A DNA stretch of 54,327 nucleotides, from the IMG/VR virus record IMGVR_UViG_3300032246_002540, positions 1-54,327 of that record; one strand, 5' to 3'. Positions 1 through 6,279 of this stretch are shown piece by piece. Position 1 is the first letter of the stretch. Every line of letters starts with the position of its first letter. The notes beneath the pieces are model-generated. The model ran no database searches and was not told where the DNA came from. It was given only the letters and a program-made list of their open reading frames with translations. A program made the position numbers and the translations under genes. Source of the stretch: a virus.

Positions 1-141
1 CTGGATCGCAGCGACTGGATAACCACACAGGGCTTCAATGATTGGAGCATAGCCAACAAATTCGAGAGCAGTCCCATGGGGCATCCTCCTGAAGAGGCTC
101 ACAGACAGTGGCTGGAAGAACATTATAAATATATCAACTAG
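1..141 (+). CDS. C-terminal end of a protein cut by the window edge, possibly SGNH-hydrolase-like
   Basis: An open frame runs from base 1 to a TAG stop at 139-141, giving 46 residues. The end reads SPMGHPPEEAHRQWLEEHYK. A His-Pro followed by an acidic helix and a late Trp is how the last block of SGNH/GDSL hydrolases often looks, and a clear SGNH-like protein of this phage at 42144 ends in a comparable H-P-G stretch. That is a weak inference from a short tail; the nucleophile block would lie outside the window. The Dps gene starts 8 bases after the stop, so the two are probably co-transcribed. Confidence 0.6.
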   Translation: MDRSDWITTQGFNDWSIANKFESSPMGHPPEEAHRQWLEEHYKYIN

Positions 142-149
142 GACATACC

Positions 150-587
150 ATGACAGATCAGATCACAGCAGCCAATCACGCTTTCGCAGACACATTCAAA
201 TTTTATCTGCTGGCACACAACTACCACTGGAATGTAGAAGGGATGTTTTTCGCCAGCCTGCACGAGCTGTTTGGTAACATCTATGAAGAAGTCTTTTCGG
301 CTGTGGATCCACTGGCAGAGCATATCAGAGCAATGGGGGCTTATGCTCCCGGCACGCTCAACCTGGTACAAGAGTACAGCAGTCTACCCGACAGAGACAG
401 CGAACTGCCAGATGCCCAGGGCATGATAGCAGACCTGTTGGCGCAGAATGATATAGTACTTGAGACGCTGCACAAGACAATGATGTATGCGGACGAAGCT
501 GACAATCCCGGATTCAGCAACTTCCTACAAGAGCGTATGGCGCAACACAAGAAACACGCCTGGATGCTCAGAGCCAGCCTAAAATAA
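150..587 (+). CDS. dps: Dps-like ferritin-family DNA-protection protein
   Basis: Dps proteins form 12-subunit shells that oxidise and store iron with peroxide and so shield DNA. This 145-residue protein has the Dps ferroxidase ligands at the family spacing: H26 (in LAHNYHWNV), H38, D53 and E57 match the H-x11-H-x14-D-x3-E pattern of E. coli Dps. The length is slightly short for the family because the basic N-terminal tail used for DNA binding in some Dps is missing (the ATG is at residue 1 of the ferritin helix region). It sits directly upstream of a tRNA pair with its own promoter. In a phage it could protect phage DNA, or sequester iron, during infection. Family assignment is firm; role is inferred. 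Confidence 0.92.
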   Translation: MTDQITAANHAFADTFKFYLLAHNYHWNVEGMFFASLHELFGNIYEEVFSAVDPLAEHIRAMGAYAPGTLNLVQEYSSLPDRDSELPDAQGMIADLLAQNDIVLETLHKTMMYADEADNPGFSNFLQERMAQHKKHAWMLRASLK

Positions 588-590
588 TTA

Positions 591-618
591 TTGACATATC
601 CGTATAATCATATATACT
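591..618 (+). promoter_or_regulatory. sigma70-type promoter upstream of the tRNA pair
   Basis: TTGACA at 591-596 and TATACT at 613-618 are separated by 16 bases. The predicted start (about 625) lies just before the tRNA-Val 5' end at 630, fitting a tRNA transcript. Confidence 0.65.
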
Positions 619-629
619 GATGAAACTTA

Positions 630-705
630 GGGTGATTAGCTCAGTTGGTAGAGCCCTGCTTTTACACAGCAGTTGTCGGCGGTTCGAGTCCGTCATTACC
701 CACCA
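630..705 (+). tRNA. tRNA-Val (anticodon TAC)
   Basis: A complete cloverleaf of 76 bases. The acceptor stem GGGTGAT pairs with ATTACCC, the D stem is GCTC/GAGC, the anticodon stem CTGCT/AGCAG encloses the loop TTTACAC with anticodon TAC, and the T arm GGCGG-TTCGAGT-CCGTC is standard. CCA is encoded. It reads GTA and, by wobble, other Val codons. It is 2 bases from the next tRNA. Confidence 0.95.
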
Positions 706-707
706 AT

Positions 708-799
708 GGTGAGGTGCCTGAGTGGCCGAAAGGGGCGCACTGCTAATGCGTTGTAGGTGGCGACACCTACCCAGGGTTCGAATCCCTGTCTCACCGCCA
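708..799 (+). tRNA. tRNA-Ser (anticodon GCT)
   Basis: A 92-base class II tRNA with a long variable arm (GTAGGTGGCGACACCTAC). The acceptor GGTGAGG pairs with TCTCACC (last pair near the elbow is G-T), and CCA is encoded. The anticodon loop CTGCTAA gives GCT, which reads AGC and AGT. These are the preferred serine codons of the phage genes in this window, so the tRNA matches phage demand. Confidence 0.95.
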
Positions 800-819
800 A
801 TTTTTTTTAGGGTCGATCA

Positions 820-1293
820 ATGAAAATTCTCATAATGGGATTGCCCGGAAGTGGTAAAACTACCTTGGCTCGCGCACTGGCACCCAAGTTAAAAGCTGTA
901 CACTGGAACGCTGATGCGGTGCGAGCCAATCTCAATACTCATTTAGGATTTAGCGAAGCAGACCGCATCGAACAAGCTCGCAGGATGGGCTGGCTTTGTG
1001 ATCGTGTCACTGAAGCTGGTCAGATAGCAATCGCTGAATTTGTATGCCCAACACCTGCTACACGTGCAGCATTCGGCAAGGCTGATTGTACCATCTGGAT
1101 GGATACTATCAACAAAGGTAGATACGAAGATACCAACAAGATGTTTGTTGCCCCTGAAATCTCAGGCGGTGATTATCGAGTAGACACACAGGACGCAGAG
1201 TTTTGGAGCAAGGTTATCTATGAAGACCTAGATTATCGCCTGCGCCCTTCTTGGGTCAAAGCACTATGGTTGGGTTTCAGGAGCGAACATTGA
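820..1293 (+). CDS. CysC-like adenylylsulfate kinase family P-loop kinase
   Basis: APS kinase phosphorylates adenylylsulfate at the 3' OH to make PAPS, the universal sulfate donor. The 157-residue protein has Walker A GLPGSGKT at 7-14, a DAVRANLNTHLGFSEADR block at 32-49 matching the CysC D-x-V-R-x-x-L-x-x-x-L-G-F-S-x-x-D-R signature, and AEFVCPTPATR (71-81) matching the family's F-x-x-P-x-x-x-x-R. It overlaps the next gene (a nucleotidyltransferase), which in turn overlaps a sulfotransferase-like gene, which supports a sulfation route. An alternative is the phosphoramidate pathway of Campylobacter capsules, where a CysC homologue acts on CDP-linked phosphoramidate next to a cytidylyltransferase. 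The family is clear, the substrate is not proven. Confidence 0.85.
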   Translation: MKILIMGLPGSGKTTLARALAPKLKAVHWNADAVRANLNTHLGFSEADRIEQARRMGWLCDRVTEAGQIAIAEFVCPTPATRAAFGKADCTIWMDTINKGRYEDTNKMFVAPEISGGDYRVDTQDAEFWSKVIYEDLDYRLRPSWVKALWLGFRSEH

Positions 1294-1652
1294 CATACGT
1301 TTGGGACAATAAAGCACCAACAGTGCAGATGCTGGGTCGTTGGCAACCCTGGCACGACGGGCATCAGGCACTGTTCGAACGCCTGTTGGCTAAGACCGGA
1401 CAAGTGTGCATAATGATACGTGATACCAGCGGCACAGAAGGCAATCCTTTCAATGCGGAACACGTGCAAGGACTCATTCACAATGCTCTGTCAGAGAAAT
1501 ATGATGGAAGATATAAGATCTTGATAGTGCCTAACATTGTACACATCGGATGGGGTAGAGGAGTAGGATACACTGCTGGGGAGGAGACTTTCGACGAGAG
1601 CATCACTAGCATCAGTGCAACCAATATCCGTAAACAGATGGGTATCACGTGA
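1290..1652 (+). CDS. HxGH-type nucleotidyltransferase (cytidylyl/adenylyltransferase-like)
   Basis: A Rossmann-fold nucleotidyltransferase joins NTP to a phosphorylated partner with pyrophosphate release. The signature is visible at both ends: LGRWQPWHDGH near the N-terminus (the R-W-Q-P-x-H-x-G-H motif) and SITSISATNIRK near the C-terminus (the I-S-x-T-x-I-R motif). I chose the TTG at 1290 because AGGAG at 1279-1283 sits six bases upstream and the TTG overlaps the stop of the kinase gene (TTGA); in-frame ATGs at 1251 and 1266 have no such site and would only lengthen the N-terminus. Its partner genes are a CysC-like kinase and a sulfotransferase-like protein, all translationally coupled. It is about 120 residues, a minimal catalytic domain. 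It lacks the extra domains of true ATP sulfurylase, so the acceptor is unknown. Confidence 0.85.
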   Translation: MTYVWDNKAPTVQMLGRWQPWHDGHQALFERLLAKTGQVCIMIRDTSGTEGNPFNAEHVQGLIHNALSEKYDGRYKILIVPNIVHIGWGRGVGYTAGEETFDESITSISATNIRKQMGIT

Positions 1653-2269
1653 TAGACTATGTGATCTGGTGTCCCATAAGATGTGGAAGCATACTTGCGA
1701 GTAAAATATTACTGGCAGCGTTGTATGATCACCAGCACCATTTATTATACCATAATCACGAAAATACAACATATGAAGGTGACGCCAAGCTGGTTCATAG
1801 CCACAGTCCTGAATTTTTCATTAACAGCAGCGTTAAAATCAAAAAGATAGCTTTAACTAGAAACATATTTGACAGCGCAGTCAGTCAAGAAATCATGCTG
1901 CAAACTGGCATAGGCAATCTGGTAAATGATCAACAAGTTGAGGAATACCGTAACACATTTGCTGATAGCAAATTAACAGTGGATACTCAACGTTTTGTAA
2001 ACAGGCTGCATCAGATAGATGATAAATTCTCCCAGGTGTTTGATAGCACCGCATCATATGTAAGCATCAGTTATGAACAAATCAAAGATAACCCGTTGAA
2101 TGTCTTAAAATTGATAGGCGTAAACAAAAAACTAATCAATATTAAAAATGTTACAAAACCTATAACTAGTCGCAAGATTCCATTGGAAAAGTCACATATT
2201 GTCAGCAATTACACTGAATTACAGATGATATATGCTAATACCCGTCTTAAAAACAAGAGTTTAATATGA
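1649..2269 (+). CDS. sulfotransferase-like protein
   Basis: PAPS-dependent sulfotransferases carry a 5'-phosphosulfate loop near the N-terminus and a 3'-phosphate-binding R...S about 60 residues later. Here WCPIRCGSILASKILLAALY (7-26) resembles the first and ALTRNIFDSAVSQ (68-80, R71 and S79) the second; the segment SYEQIKDNPLNVLKLIGV resembles the later Y-E-x-L...P...L block. The GTG start at 1649 overlaps the upstream stop as GTGA. With the preceding CysC-like kinase this suggests PAPS is made and used locally, for instance to sulfate a glycan, lipid or small molecule. Low similarity to textbook members makes this a fold-level call. Confidence 0.65.
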   Translation: MIDYVIWCPIRCGSILASKILLAALYDHQHHLLYHNHENTTYEGDAKLVHSHSPEFFINSSVKIKKIALTRNIFDSAVSQEIMLQTGIGNLVNDQQVEEYRNTFADSKLTVDTQRFVNRLHQIDDKFSQVFDSTASYVSISYEQIKDNPLNVLKLIGVNKKLINIKNVTKPITSRKIPLEKSHIVSNYTELQMIYANTRLKNKSLI

Positions 2270-2742
2270 AGAAGATTTATAAGAGTTGGCAAGAGGTAGA
2301 TGCTGATTGTATGCAGTTAGCATTGAATATTTTCAAGACAGACTGGCGTCCAGATTACATCGTGGGACTCACACGTGGTGGGTTAACCCCTGCTGTGCTG
2401 CTGAGCCATAAGTTGGCTGTGCCTATGCACACATTGAAGGTGCAACTTCGTGATGATGAACAAGATTGCGAGATGAACTGCTGGATGCCTGAGGATGTTG
2501 TGGACGGTAAGAACATCCTGATCGTAGACGACATCAACGACACAGGTGAGACACTAGCCTGGATCAGATCAGACTGGAGCAAGAGCGTGTTCCAGGGTGA
2601 TATTGCTTATCACTGGCACAAACGCATCAAGATAGCAGTGTTGGTAAATAACCTGGCCAGCAAAGAGTCAGTGGACTTCCATATCGATGAAGTCAACAAA
2701 GCCGAAGATCCTTGCTGGATCGTGTTTCCCTGGGAAAAATAA
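2266..2742 (+). CDS. phosphoribosyltransferase (purine PRTase-like)
   Basis: Type I phosphoribosyltransferases move a base onto PRPP. The PRPP-binding signature NILIVDDINDTGET is at 83-96, and the upstream IVGLTRGGLTPAVLLSHKL stretch (32-50) is the family's G-x-x-R-G-G-x-x-x-A block. Total length of 158 residues is that of a bacterial Gpt/hypoxanthine-type enzyme. It begins with an ATGA overlap to the sulfotransferase-like gene and is followed by another overlapping gene, so it is in the same operon. A role in purine salvage during infection is likely; the specific base cannot be read from the sequence. Confidence 0.85.
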   Translation: MKKIYKSWQEVDADCMQLALNIFKTDWRPDYIVGLTRGGLTPAVLLSHKLAVPMHTLKVQLRDDEQDCEMNCWMPEDVVDGKNILIVDDINDTGETLAWIRSDWSKSVFQGDIAYHWHKRIKIAVLVNNLASKESVDFHIDEVNKAEDPCWIVFPWEK

Positions 2743-3122
2743 TGAAACTTTTGTTTTTGGCCGAAAATCCGGAAAAGATAGCAGACAATATTCGCAATAG
2801 CACAGATGCGAAAGTCATTAGCGAACAAGACGTGATAAACGATACATTTTGGCGAGACAAAAAAGAAAGTCCCTTGTACAGCGAGTGGCTTGTTGAAAGG
2901 GTCAAGGGTCTCAGCCAAGTTTATACCTATAAACGACCTGTAGTGTTTGTGCTGGATCAGAAACACCAGACAGCAGTGGCGAAAATACCTCACGATGCCA
3001 GCATAAGAGTGCATACCGATGCTCAGCCCAAACGCCTGAGCCAAGCAGTCAGTTATGATTCCGATCTGGAGATAACTGAAGACCAGATCAACCCAGATTT
3101 TTATCAACAATTTTTTAGTTGA
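2742..3122 (+). CDS. unknown protein, 126 residues
   Basis: I do not recognise this protein. The ATG at 2742 overlaps the previous stop (TAATG) and an in-frame upstream ATG at 2712 lies deep within the PRTase gene, so 2742 is the better start. It opens with MKLLFLAENPEKIADNI and has no signal peptide or membrane segment. It is the last gene of the 820-3122 operon; a promoter for the following tRNA-Arg begins inside its stop region. Confidence 0.7.
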   Translation: MKLLFLAENPEKIADNIRNSTDAKVISEQDVINDTFWRDKKESPLYSEWLVERVKGLSQVYTYKRPVVFVLDQKHQTAVAKIPHDASIRVHTDAQPKRLSQAVSYDSDLEITEDQINPDFYQQFFS

Positions 3123-3146
3123 CATTCCTGTGTAAACTGCTATCAT
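3119..3146 (+). promoter_or_regulatory. sigma70-type promoter upstream of tRNA-Arg
   Basis: TTGACA at 3119-3124 and TATCAT at 3141-3146 with a 16-base spacer. The predicted start is about 3153, two bases before the tRNA. Confidence 0.6.
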
Positions 3147-3154
3147 ACAAATAA

Positions 3155-3231
3155 GGCCCCTTAGCTCAGCAGGATAGAGCAACAGCCTTCTAAGCTGTGG
3201 GTCGGACGTTCGAGTCGTCCAGGGGTCGCCA
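3155..3231 (+). tRNA. tRNA-Arg (anticodon TCT)
   Basis: A complete 77-base cloverleaf. Acceptor GGCCCCT pairs with AGGGGTC (one G-T pair), the anticodon stem ACAGC/GCTGT holds the loop CTTCTAA with anticodon TCT, and the T arm is GGACG-TTCGAGT-CGTCC. CCA is encoded. It reads AGA and AGG. Confidence 0.95.
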
Positions 3232-3253
3232 ACTACCACAGAAAGGTAATACA

Positions 3254-3448
3254 ATGGCTAATATCGCAGACAAACTGACCAAAGTGAATGAATCGTATAC
3301 CATCAATATGTACGATAACGGATATATGGTGGAAGTGGGCGGACGTGACGAAGAAGATGATTGGAAGACCGCCAAGATCATCTGCAACACGCTGAAAGAA
3401 GTGATCGACATTGTGCATCAAATTGACGCAATGCCACGCAACGATTAA
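3254..3448 (+). CDS. small conserved T4-like phage protein, 64 residues
   Basis: The start at 3254 has AAAGG 9 bases upstream; the longer frame opens inside the tRNA and is not credible. The sequence begins MANIADKLTKVNESYTINMY and contains a YMVEVGGRDEEDDWKTAK segment. It resembles a small protein common in aquatic T4-like phages, of unknown function; no motif or membrane segment is seen. It is probably co-transcribed with the tRNA-Arg upstream. Confidence 0.8.
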   Translation: MANIADKLTKVNESYTINMYDNGYMVEVGGRDEEDDWKTAKIICNTLKEVIDIVHQIDAMPRND

Positions 3449-3455
3449 ATATCGG

Positions 3456-4073
3456 ATGACAGACATCTGGTACTATCGAGAATTGGATTATCCTCAGATG
3501 CCAGAGCAGTTGATAACCGCTGCTCTGGATCTCCTGCCGGATCTTGAAGTGGAATCTAAAAGTTATGGACATTTGTCCAATATAAACAAGCTACAAAATT
3601 TCAATAAAAATTTCCAGCATATGAGTTTAAAACGTCATATGAATATCGACGGCAAAAAAATTCTACACGCTCCTAATTTAGGTGTAGACTTAAATGCTGA
3701 AACAGAAAATTGGGCCAGAGCAAATATTGCAGAAGAATTTTTGCACATACAGATAAGCTGGACTCCTAAAAATCGCAAGATGAGCGGCGCACACAGCGAT
3801 GCTACCCGTAACTACACTATGTTATATCTGTTGGACACTGGCGGAGACGATGTTATAACCAGTTTTTATCAGGAAAAAAACCAGCCTGTACAGAGACTCA
3901 ATAAAACTTTTGTAGATGATTATGACAATCTTATCAAGCTGGCAGAGATCAAGGTAAAGCCTCGTACCTGGACAATATTGAACAGCACCATATTGCACGG
4001 AGTGGAAAACATACAGCATCCCCGTGTGGCCATACAGATAGGTTTCGATAAATTTAATCAAAAAATAAATTGA
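3456..4073 (+). CDS. 2-oxoglutarate/Fe(II) oxygenase-like protein
   Basis: These double-stranded beta-helix enzymes hydroxylate protein, nucleic acid or small-molecule substrates using iron bound by H-x-D...H and 2-oxoglutarate bound by a distal Arg. In this 205-residue protein H113 and D115 (in SGAHSDATRNYTMLYLL), H181 (in NSTILHGVENI) and R190 (PRVAIQIGF) sit in exactly that order and spacing. Such oxygenases are numerous in aquatic T4-like phages. The ATG at 3456 has no Shine-Dalgarno, and a late-type motif ATTAAATA at 3444-3451 puts the predicted transcript start at about the ATG. Substrate unknown. Confidence 0.75.
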   Translation: MTDIWYYRELDYPQMPEQLITAALDLLPDLEVESKSYGHLSNINKLQNFNKNFQHMSLKRHMNIDGKKILHAPNLGVDLNAETENWARANIAEEFLHIQISWTPKNRKMSGAHSDATRNYTMLYLLDTGGDDVITSFYQEKNQPVQRLNKTFVDDYDNLIKLAEIKVKPRTWTILNSTILHGVENIQHPRVAIQIGFDKFNQKIN

Positions 4074-4098
4074 CTGCTGTTATTATTTTTGTTATATT
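4070..4098 (+). promoter_or_regulatory. strong sigma70-type promoter for the HTH gene
   Basis: TTGACT at 4070-4075 and TATATT at 4093-4098 with a 17-base, T-rich spacer. Start is predicted near 4105, leaving a leader of about 38 bases with a GGAA-containing ribosome site before the ATG at 4143. Confidence 0.75.
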
Positions 4099-4142
4099 AC
4101 AATGGTACTGTTGAAAAAACAGAGAAAAAGGAAAAAAACAAA

Positions 4143-4427
4143 ATGAAGATGAACAAGACACAGGTAGTCACCAAGCAGGACAAGTTGCTGAATGCTTTCA
4201 AAGCTGGTGAACAGTTGACAGCCGCACAGATCACTCATCGTTTCGGTGTTGCCAATCCACGTGCAACGGTAAGCGCATTGCGTTTCAAGGGTTATGCCAT
4301 CTATGCTAACCTGCACAAGGACAGCAAGGGTCGTGAAACCACCAAGTATCGCATTGGCAATCCACGTCGCGCAGTCGTAGCAGCTGGCTATCGTGCTCTG
4401 GCTGATGCAGGAATCAGCCTGGACTGA
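4143..4427 (+). CDS. small helix-turn-helix protein
   Basis: The start at 4143 follows an AAAAAGGAAAA ribosome site; an upstream in-frame ATG-like start at 4089 overlaps the promoter and is rejected. Residues 12-62 read as a winged helix: QDKLLNAFKAGEQLTAAQIT, then RFGVANPRATVSALRFKGYA, then a YANLHKDSKGRETTKYRI wing. This layout is widespread as a small DNA-binding protein in aquatic T4-like phages. It has its own good promoter and is followed by a 12-pair hairpin, so it may be expressed independently. A regulator of the adjoining non-coding region, which contains three AACTAGC repeats, is a guess. Confidence 0.8.
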   Translation: MKMNKTQVVTKQDKLLNAFKAGEQLTAAQITHRFGVANPRATVSALRFKGYAIYANLHKDSKGRETTKYRIGNPRRAVVAAGYRALADAGISLD

Positions 4428-4434
4428 TTGTCGT

Positions 4435-4442
4435 CATAAATA
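4435..4442 (+). promoter_or_regulatory. late-type promoter motif CATAAATA upstream of the RNA candidate
   Basis: An eight-base match to the T4 late consensus TATAAATA apart from the first base. It lies in the non-coding gap, with a predicted start of about 4448 inside the first hairpin, so it may be only a sequence match. Confidence 0.35.
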
Positions 4443-4492
4443 ACTGGTCAGCACAGCGATGTGTTGGCCAGTGTAGCTTTTGAACGGCACAC

Positions 4493-4607
4493 AACTAGCA
4501 TATGATAAATGTATTAGGCTAAACACCAAAATTTGGCCAACTAAATTAAGAACTTCACAAATTGAATAACTAGCAAATCATAAAAGAAAACTAAACCTTT
4601 AACTAGC
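4493..4607 (+). repeat. three AACTAGC direct repeats
   Basis: AACTAGCA at 4493-4500 and 4568-4575, and AACTAGC at 4601-4607. The first two are followed by TATGATAAA and AATCATAAA. The irregular spacing (75 and 33 bases) does not suggest an array; they could be protein-binding sites. Confidence 0.45.
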
Positions 4608-4640
4608 GGAACCCATGAAAAACGGGGTGATTAGACGGAG

Positions 4641-4675
4641 ACACCGGTAAGCAATTACCGGTGTTCTTCTTATTT
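4641..4675 (+). terminator. intrinsic terminator
   Basis: ACACCGGTAA (4641-4650), loop GCAA, TTACCGGTGT (4655-4664), then a T-rich tail TCTTCTTATTT. Ten perfect pairs. It overlaps the 3' end of the minus-strand gene that begins at 5101, so it stops + strand transcription before that gene is invaded. Confidence 0.85.
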
Positions 4676-5101
4676 GGGCTGCCAGCCGTTACAGCAACCA
4701 CGTGCTTCAACTGTTTCATTCAATCGGAAAACATCAGGCATTTTTTCATTTAGTGATTCAAATAAACCGCATTTATTAGGTTTGTTAAACCAACTGCAAT
4801 TTTCGCAACGAACTTTATGTTCCACATAACCAGCTTCCTTGGGAGTGACTGCCTCACGTATTACCTGGTCGTCATAGGGTTTGCCATACACATATAACCC
4901 GCAACTGGCATCAGCAATGACCTTGTCGTTCTTGCCAAATATGCTGCAACGCTGTTTTTCAGGCATGAACATGAAACAACTGCCACATTGAGCAAAGTCT
5001 TTTATGTCAGGATCAGGATCCAGATAAAGGAACGCACTGCGATCTGTTTTGGCAGATTCGGTTTTGCCTTCCATGATGTCTAATAGTCGCTTCATTTCCA
5101 T
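4670..5101 (-). CDS. Cys-rich protein with a duplicated four-Cys module
   Basis: One of only two minus-strand genes. The 143 residues contain two similar modules: C39-x2-C42-x9-C52-x14-C67 and C99-x2-C102-x8-C111-x24-C136 (with C137). Four Cys per module suggest two bound metals or iron-sulfur clusters; I cannot choose. Both halves share a C-x-x-C-x-x-F start. The N-terminus MEMKRLLDIMEGK ends a short basic helix in I-M-E, similar to the putative capsid-targeting peptides of the 31-43 kb proteins. A GATAAATA motif on the same strand (5114-5107) lies 13 bases from the ATG, and there is no Shine-Dalgarno. Function unknown. Confidence 0.75.
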   Translation of the reverse strand: MEMKRLLDIMEGKTESAKTDRSAFLYLDPDPDIKDFAQCGSCFMFMPEKQRCSIFGKNDKVIADASCGLYVYGKPYDDQVIREAVTPKEAGYVEHKVRCENCSWFNKPNKCGLFESLNEKMPDVFRLNETVEARGCCNGWQPK

Positions 5102-5106
5102 GCAAT

Positions 5107-5114
5107 TATTTATC
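5107..5114 (-). promoter_or_regulatory. late-type promoter motif GATAAATA for the minus-strand gene
   Basis: On the minus strand GATAAATA occupies 5114-5107. A T4-style late start 13 bases from the motif start is 5101, the A of the ATG, so the message would be leaderless. Confidence 0.6.
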
Positions 5115-5122
5115 TATAAATA
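5115..5122 (+). promoter_or_regulatory. late-type promoter motif TATAAATA
   Basis: An exact match to the T4 late consensus. Predicted start near 5128, 24 bases before the nuclease ATG at 5152, with AAAGGATCC in the leader. It lies back to back with the minus-strand motif at 5107-5114. Confidence 0.65.
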
Positions 5123-5151
5123 GGCTGGGCTAACCCAAAGGATCCTAATCA

Positions 5152-5955
5152 ATGAGAATTATTTTATCACTAATAGCTTTGGCTATAAGCACCTGCTACA
5201 GCCTAGCTGCCGAGCAACGTGCACCACTACCTGCCGCTCAATGCGCCCAACACGTGCCATATGGCCAGCCTGTGGTGACTAAACCTGACGCTGCACTGAT
5301 CTGTCGCCGGGGTTATTTCCTCTATCACGACAATGCTGCTAAAATCCCTGCTTGGGTCGCCTGGAACATCACTCCAGAGCACGTGAACGGTTGTATCGCA
5401 CGTACAGATGCTTTCGCCACTGATCAAAGCATTCCTGGTAAATCAGCTACTCCAGCCGATTATGCTGGTTCAGGTTACGACAAAGGACATCTGGCCAACG
5501 ATGCACACCAGAGCTGGGACCTGGCTGTGGAGAAGGAAAGCTTCTTGATGACCAACATGAGCCCACAACTGCCTGGTCTCAACCGTGGTATCTGGAAGCT
5601 GCTGGAAACTGCAACAGGTGCTTGGACATTCAGTCGTCAGCACACATTGATCATCTATGCTGGTAACATCTATGACACAGCCAGTGCCAAGAAGATAGGC
5701 AATGGTGTAGTGGTGCCAATGGCACTGTACAAGATCGTTATCGACAAGAACACCGGCGAAACACTGGCGTTCCTGTTCCCTCACAAGGAGAACCAGGGCA
5801 ATGATCTCACTGTAGTACAGACCACAGTGGCTGATATCGAATCACAATCAGGTATCACTTTCCCAGTACCTGGCGATAAGAAAACAAAAATAGCACTATG
5901 GCCCATAGATTTCAAAGCAGTAGCTGACAATAAAAAAGCCATCTGCAAAGGATAA
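5152..5955 (+). CDS. exported DNA/RNA non-specific endonuclease (Serratia nuclease family)
   Basis: A beta-beta-alpha metal endonuclease that degrades DNA and RNA. Residues 1-19 are a signal peptide (MRIILSLIALAISTCYSLAA) with an A-x-A-like end, so the product goes to the periplasm or outside. The catalytic core is visible: YDKGHLANDAHQS at about 109-121 carries the D-x-G-H motif with the general-base His, and TNMSPQLPGLNRGIW at about 133-147 gives the metal-binding Asn and the N-x-G-x-W block. Paired Cys residues (31, 51, 83, 265) could form disulfides. It has its own late-type promoter. In a phage it might degrade DNA of competing phages at the cell surface or recycle nucleotides; that is inference. 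Confidence 0.9.
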   Translation: MRIILSLIALAISTCYSLAAEQRAPLPAAQCAQHVPYGQPVVTKPDAALICRRGYFLYHDNAAKIPAWVAWNITPEHVNGCIARTDAFATDQSIPGKSATPADYAGSGYDKGHLANDAHQSWDLAVEKESFLMTNMSPQLPGLNRGIWKLLETATGAWTFSRQHTLIIYAGNIYDTASAKKIGNGVVVPMALYKIVIDKNTGETLAFLFPHKENQGNDLTVVQTTVADIESQSGITFPVPGDKKTKIALWPIDFKAVADNKKAICKG

Positions 5956-5958
5956 TAG

Positions 5959-5986
5959 TTGACTCTGACTACAGCTCGTGTATAAT
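5959..5986 (+). promoter_or_regulatory. sigma70-type promoter
   Basis: TTGACT at 5959-5964 and a perfect TATAAT at 5981-5986 with 16 bases between. Predicted start about 5993; AGGAG precedes the ATG at 6013. Confidence 0.75.
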
Positions 5987-6012
5987 GGGCTGTAGTTAAT
6001 TCAGGAGTTGTA

Positions 6013-6279
6013 ATGAAACGTTTACTTGCGCTGGCGATCATCAGTGTGTTGGGTTTGGCAAGTTTGCCAGCAATGGCTAAAGAAACTAACCCAGCAGTAC
6101 TAGCAGATTATCACAAACACAAACAAAAAAACAACAAGAAAACAACCAAGCATCAGAAGAAAAAAGCAAACAAAGTCGAGCGTGTACCCATGGCGAAATT
6201 ACGCAACTGCGAAATGAAACGAAAATGGGTACCCCCTCAGCGTATCAAAGAAGTAAAAATCTGTGAGGTAACACCATGA
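6013..6279 (+). CDS. small secreted Lys-rich protein
   Basis: 88 residues with a clear signal peptide (MKRLLALAIISVLGLASLPAMA, cut after A-M-A), followed by a strongly basic segment with many K, N, Q and H residues (35-60) and two Cys near the end (62 and 84). No known family. The last bases overlap the start of the next small exported gene (ATGA). Its own promoter and the terminator after the next gene make a two-gene unit for the cell envelope. A role in the periplasm, for example during lysis or superinfection exclusion, is possible but unproved. Confidence 0.75.
   Translation: MKRLLALAIISVLGLASLPAMAKETNPAVLADYHKHKQKNNKKTTKHQKKKANKVERVPMAKLRNCEMKRKWVPPQRIKEVKICEVTP

Larger units (their letters stand above)
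4444..4675 (+). ncRNA. candidate structured non-coding RNA locus
   Basis: This is the longest gene-free stretch in the window. It opens with a 12-pair hairpin (4444-4471: CTGGTCAGCACA / TGTGTTGGCCAG with two G-T pairs) capped by GCGA, a GNRA tetraloop. The middle holds three copies of AACTAGC (4493, 4568, 4601); the first two extend to an imperfect 17-base repeat. A short ACCC/GGGT hairpin follows and the region ends in a perfect 10-pair terminator hairpin. No open frame of note with a ribosome site was found. Either a small RNA or an operator region with a long 3' UTR would fit. Confidence 0.4.

Noticed and set aside
1251-1289. ATG starts at 1251 and 1266 for the nucleotidyltransferase
   Set aside because: No ribosome site precedes them, whereas AGGAG at 1279-1283 fits the TTG at 1290.
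4616-4640. tRNA-like fragment near GGGTGATTAGAC
   Set aside because: Looks like a D-arm start, but no anticodon arm or matching acceptor stem is present.
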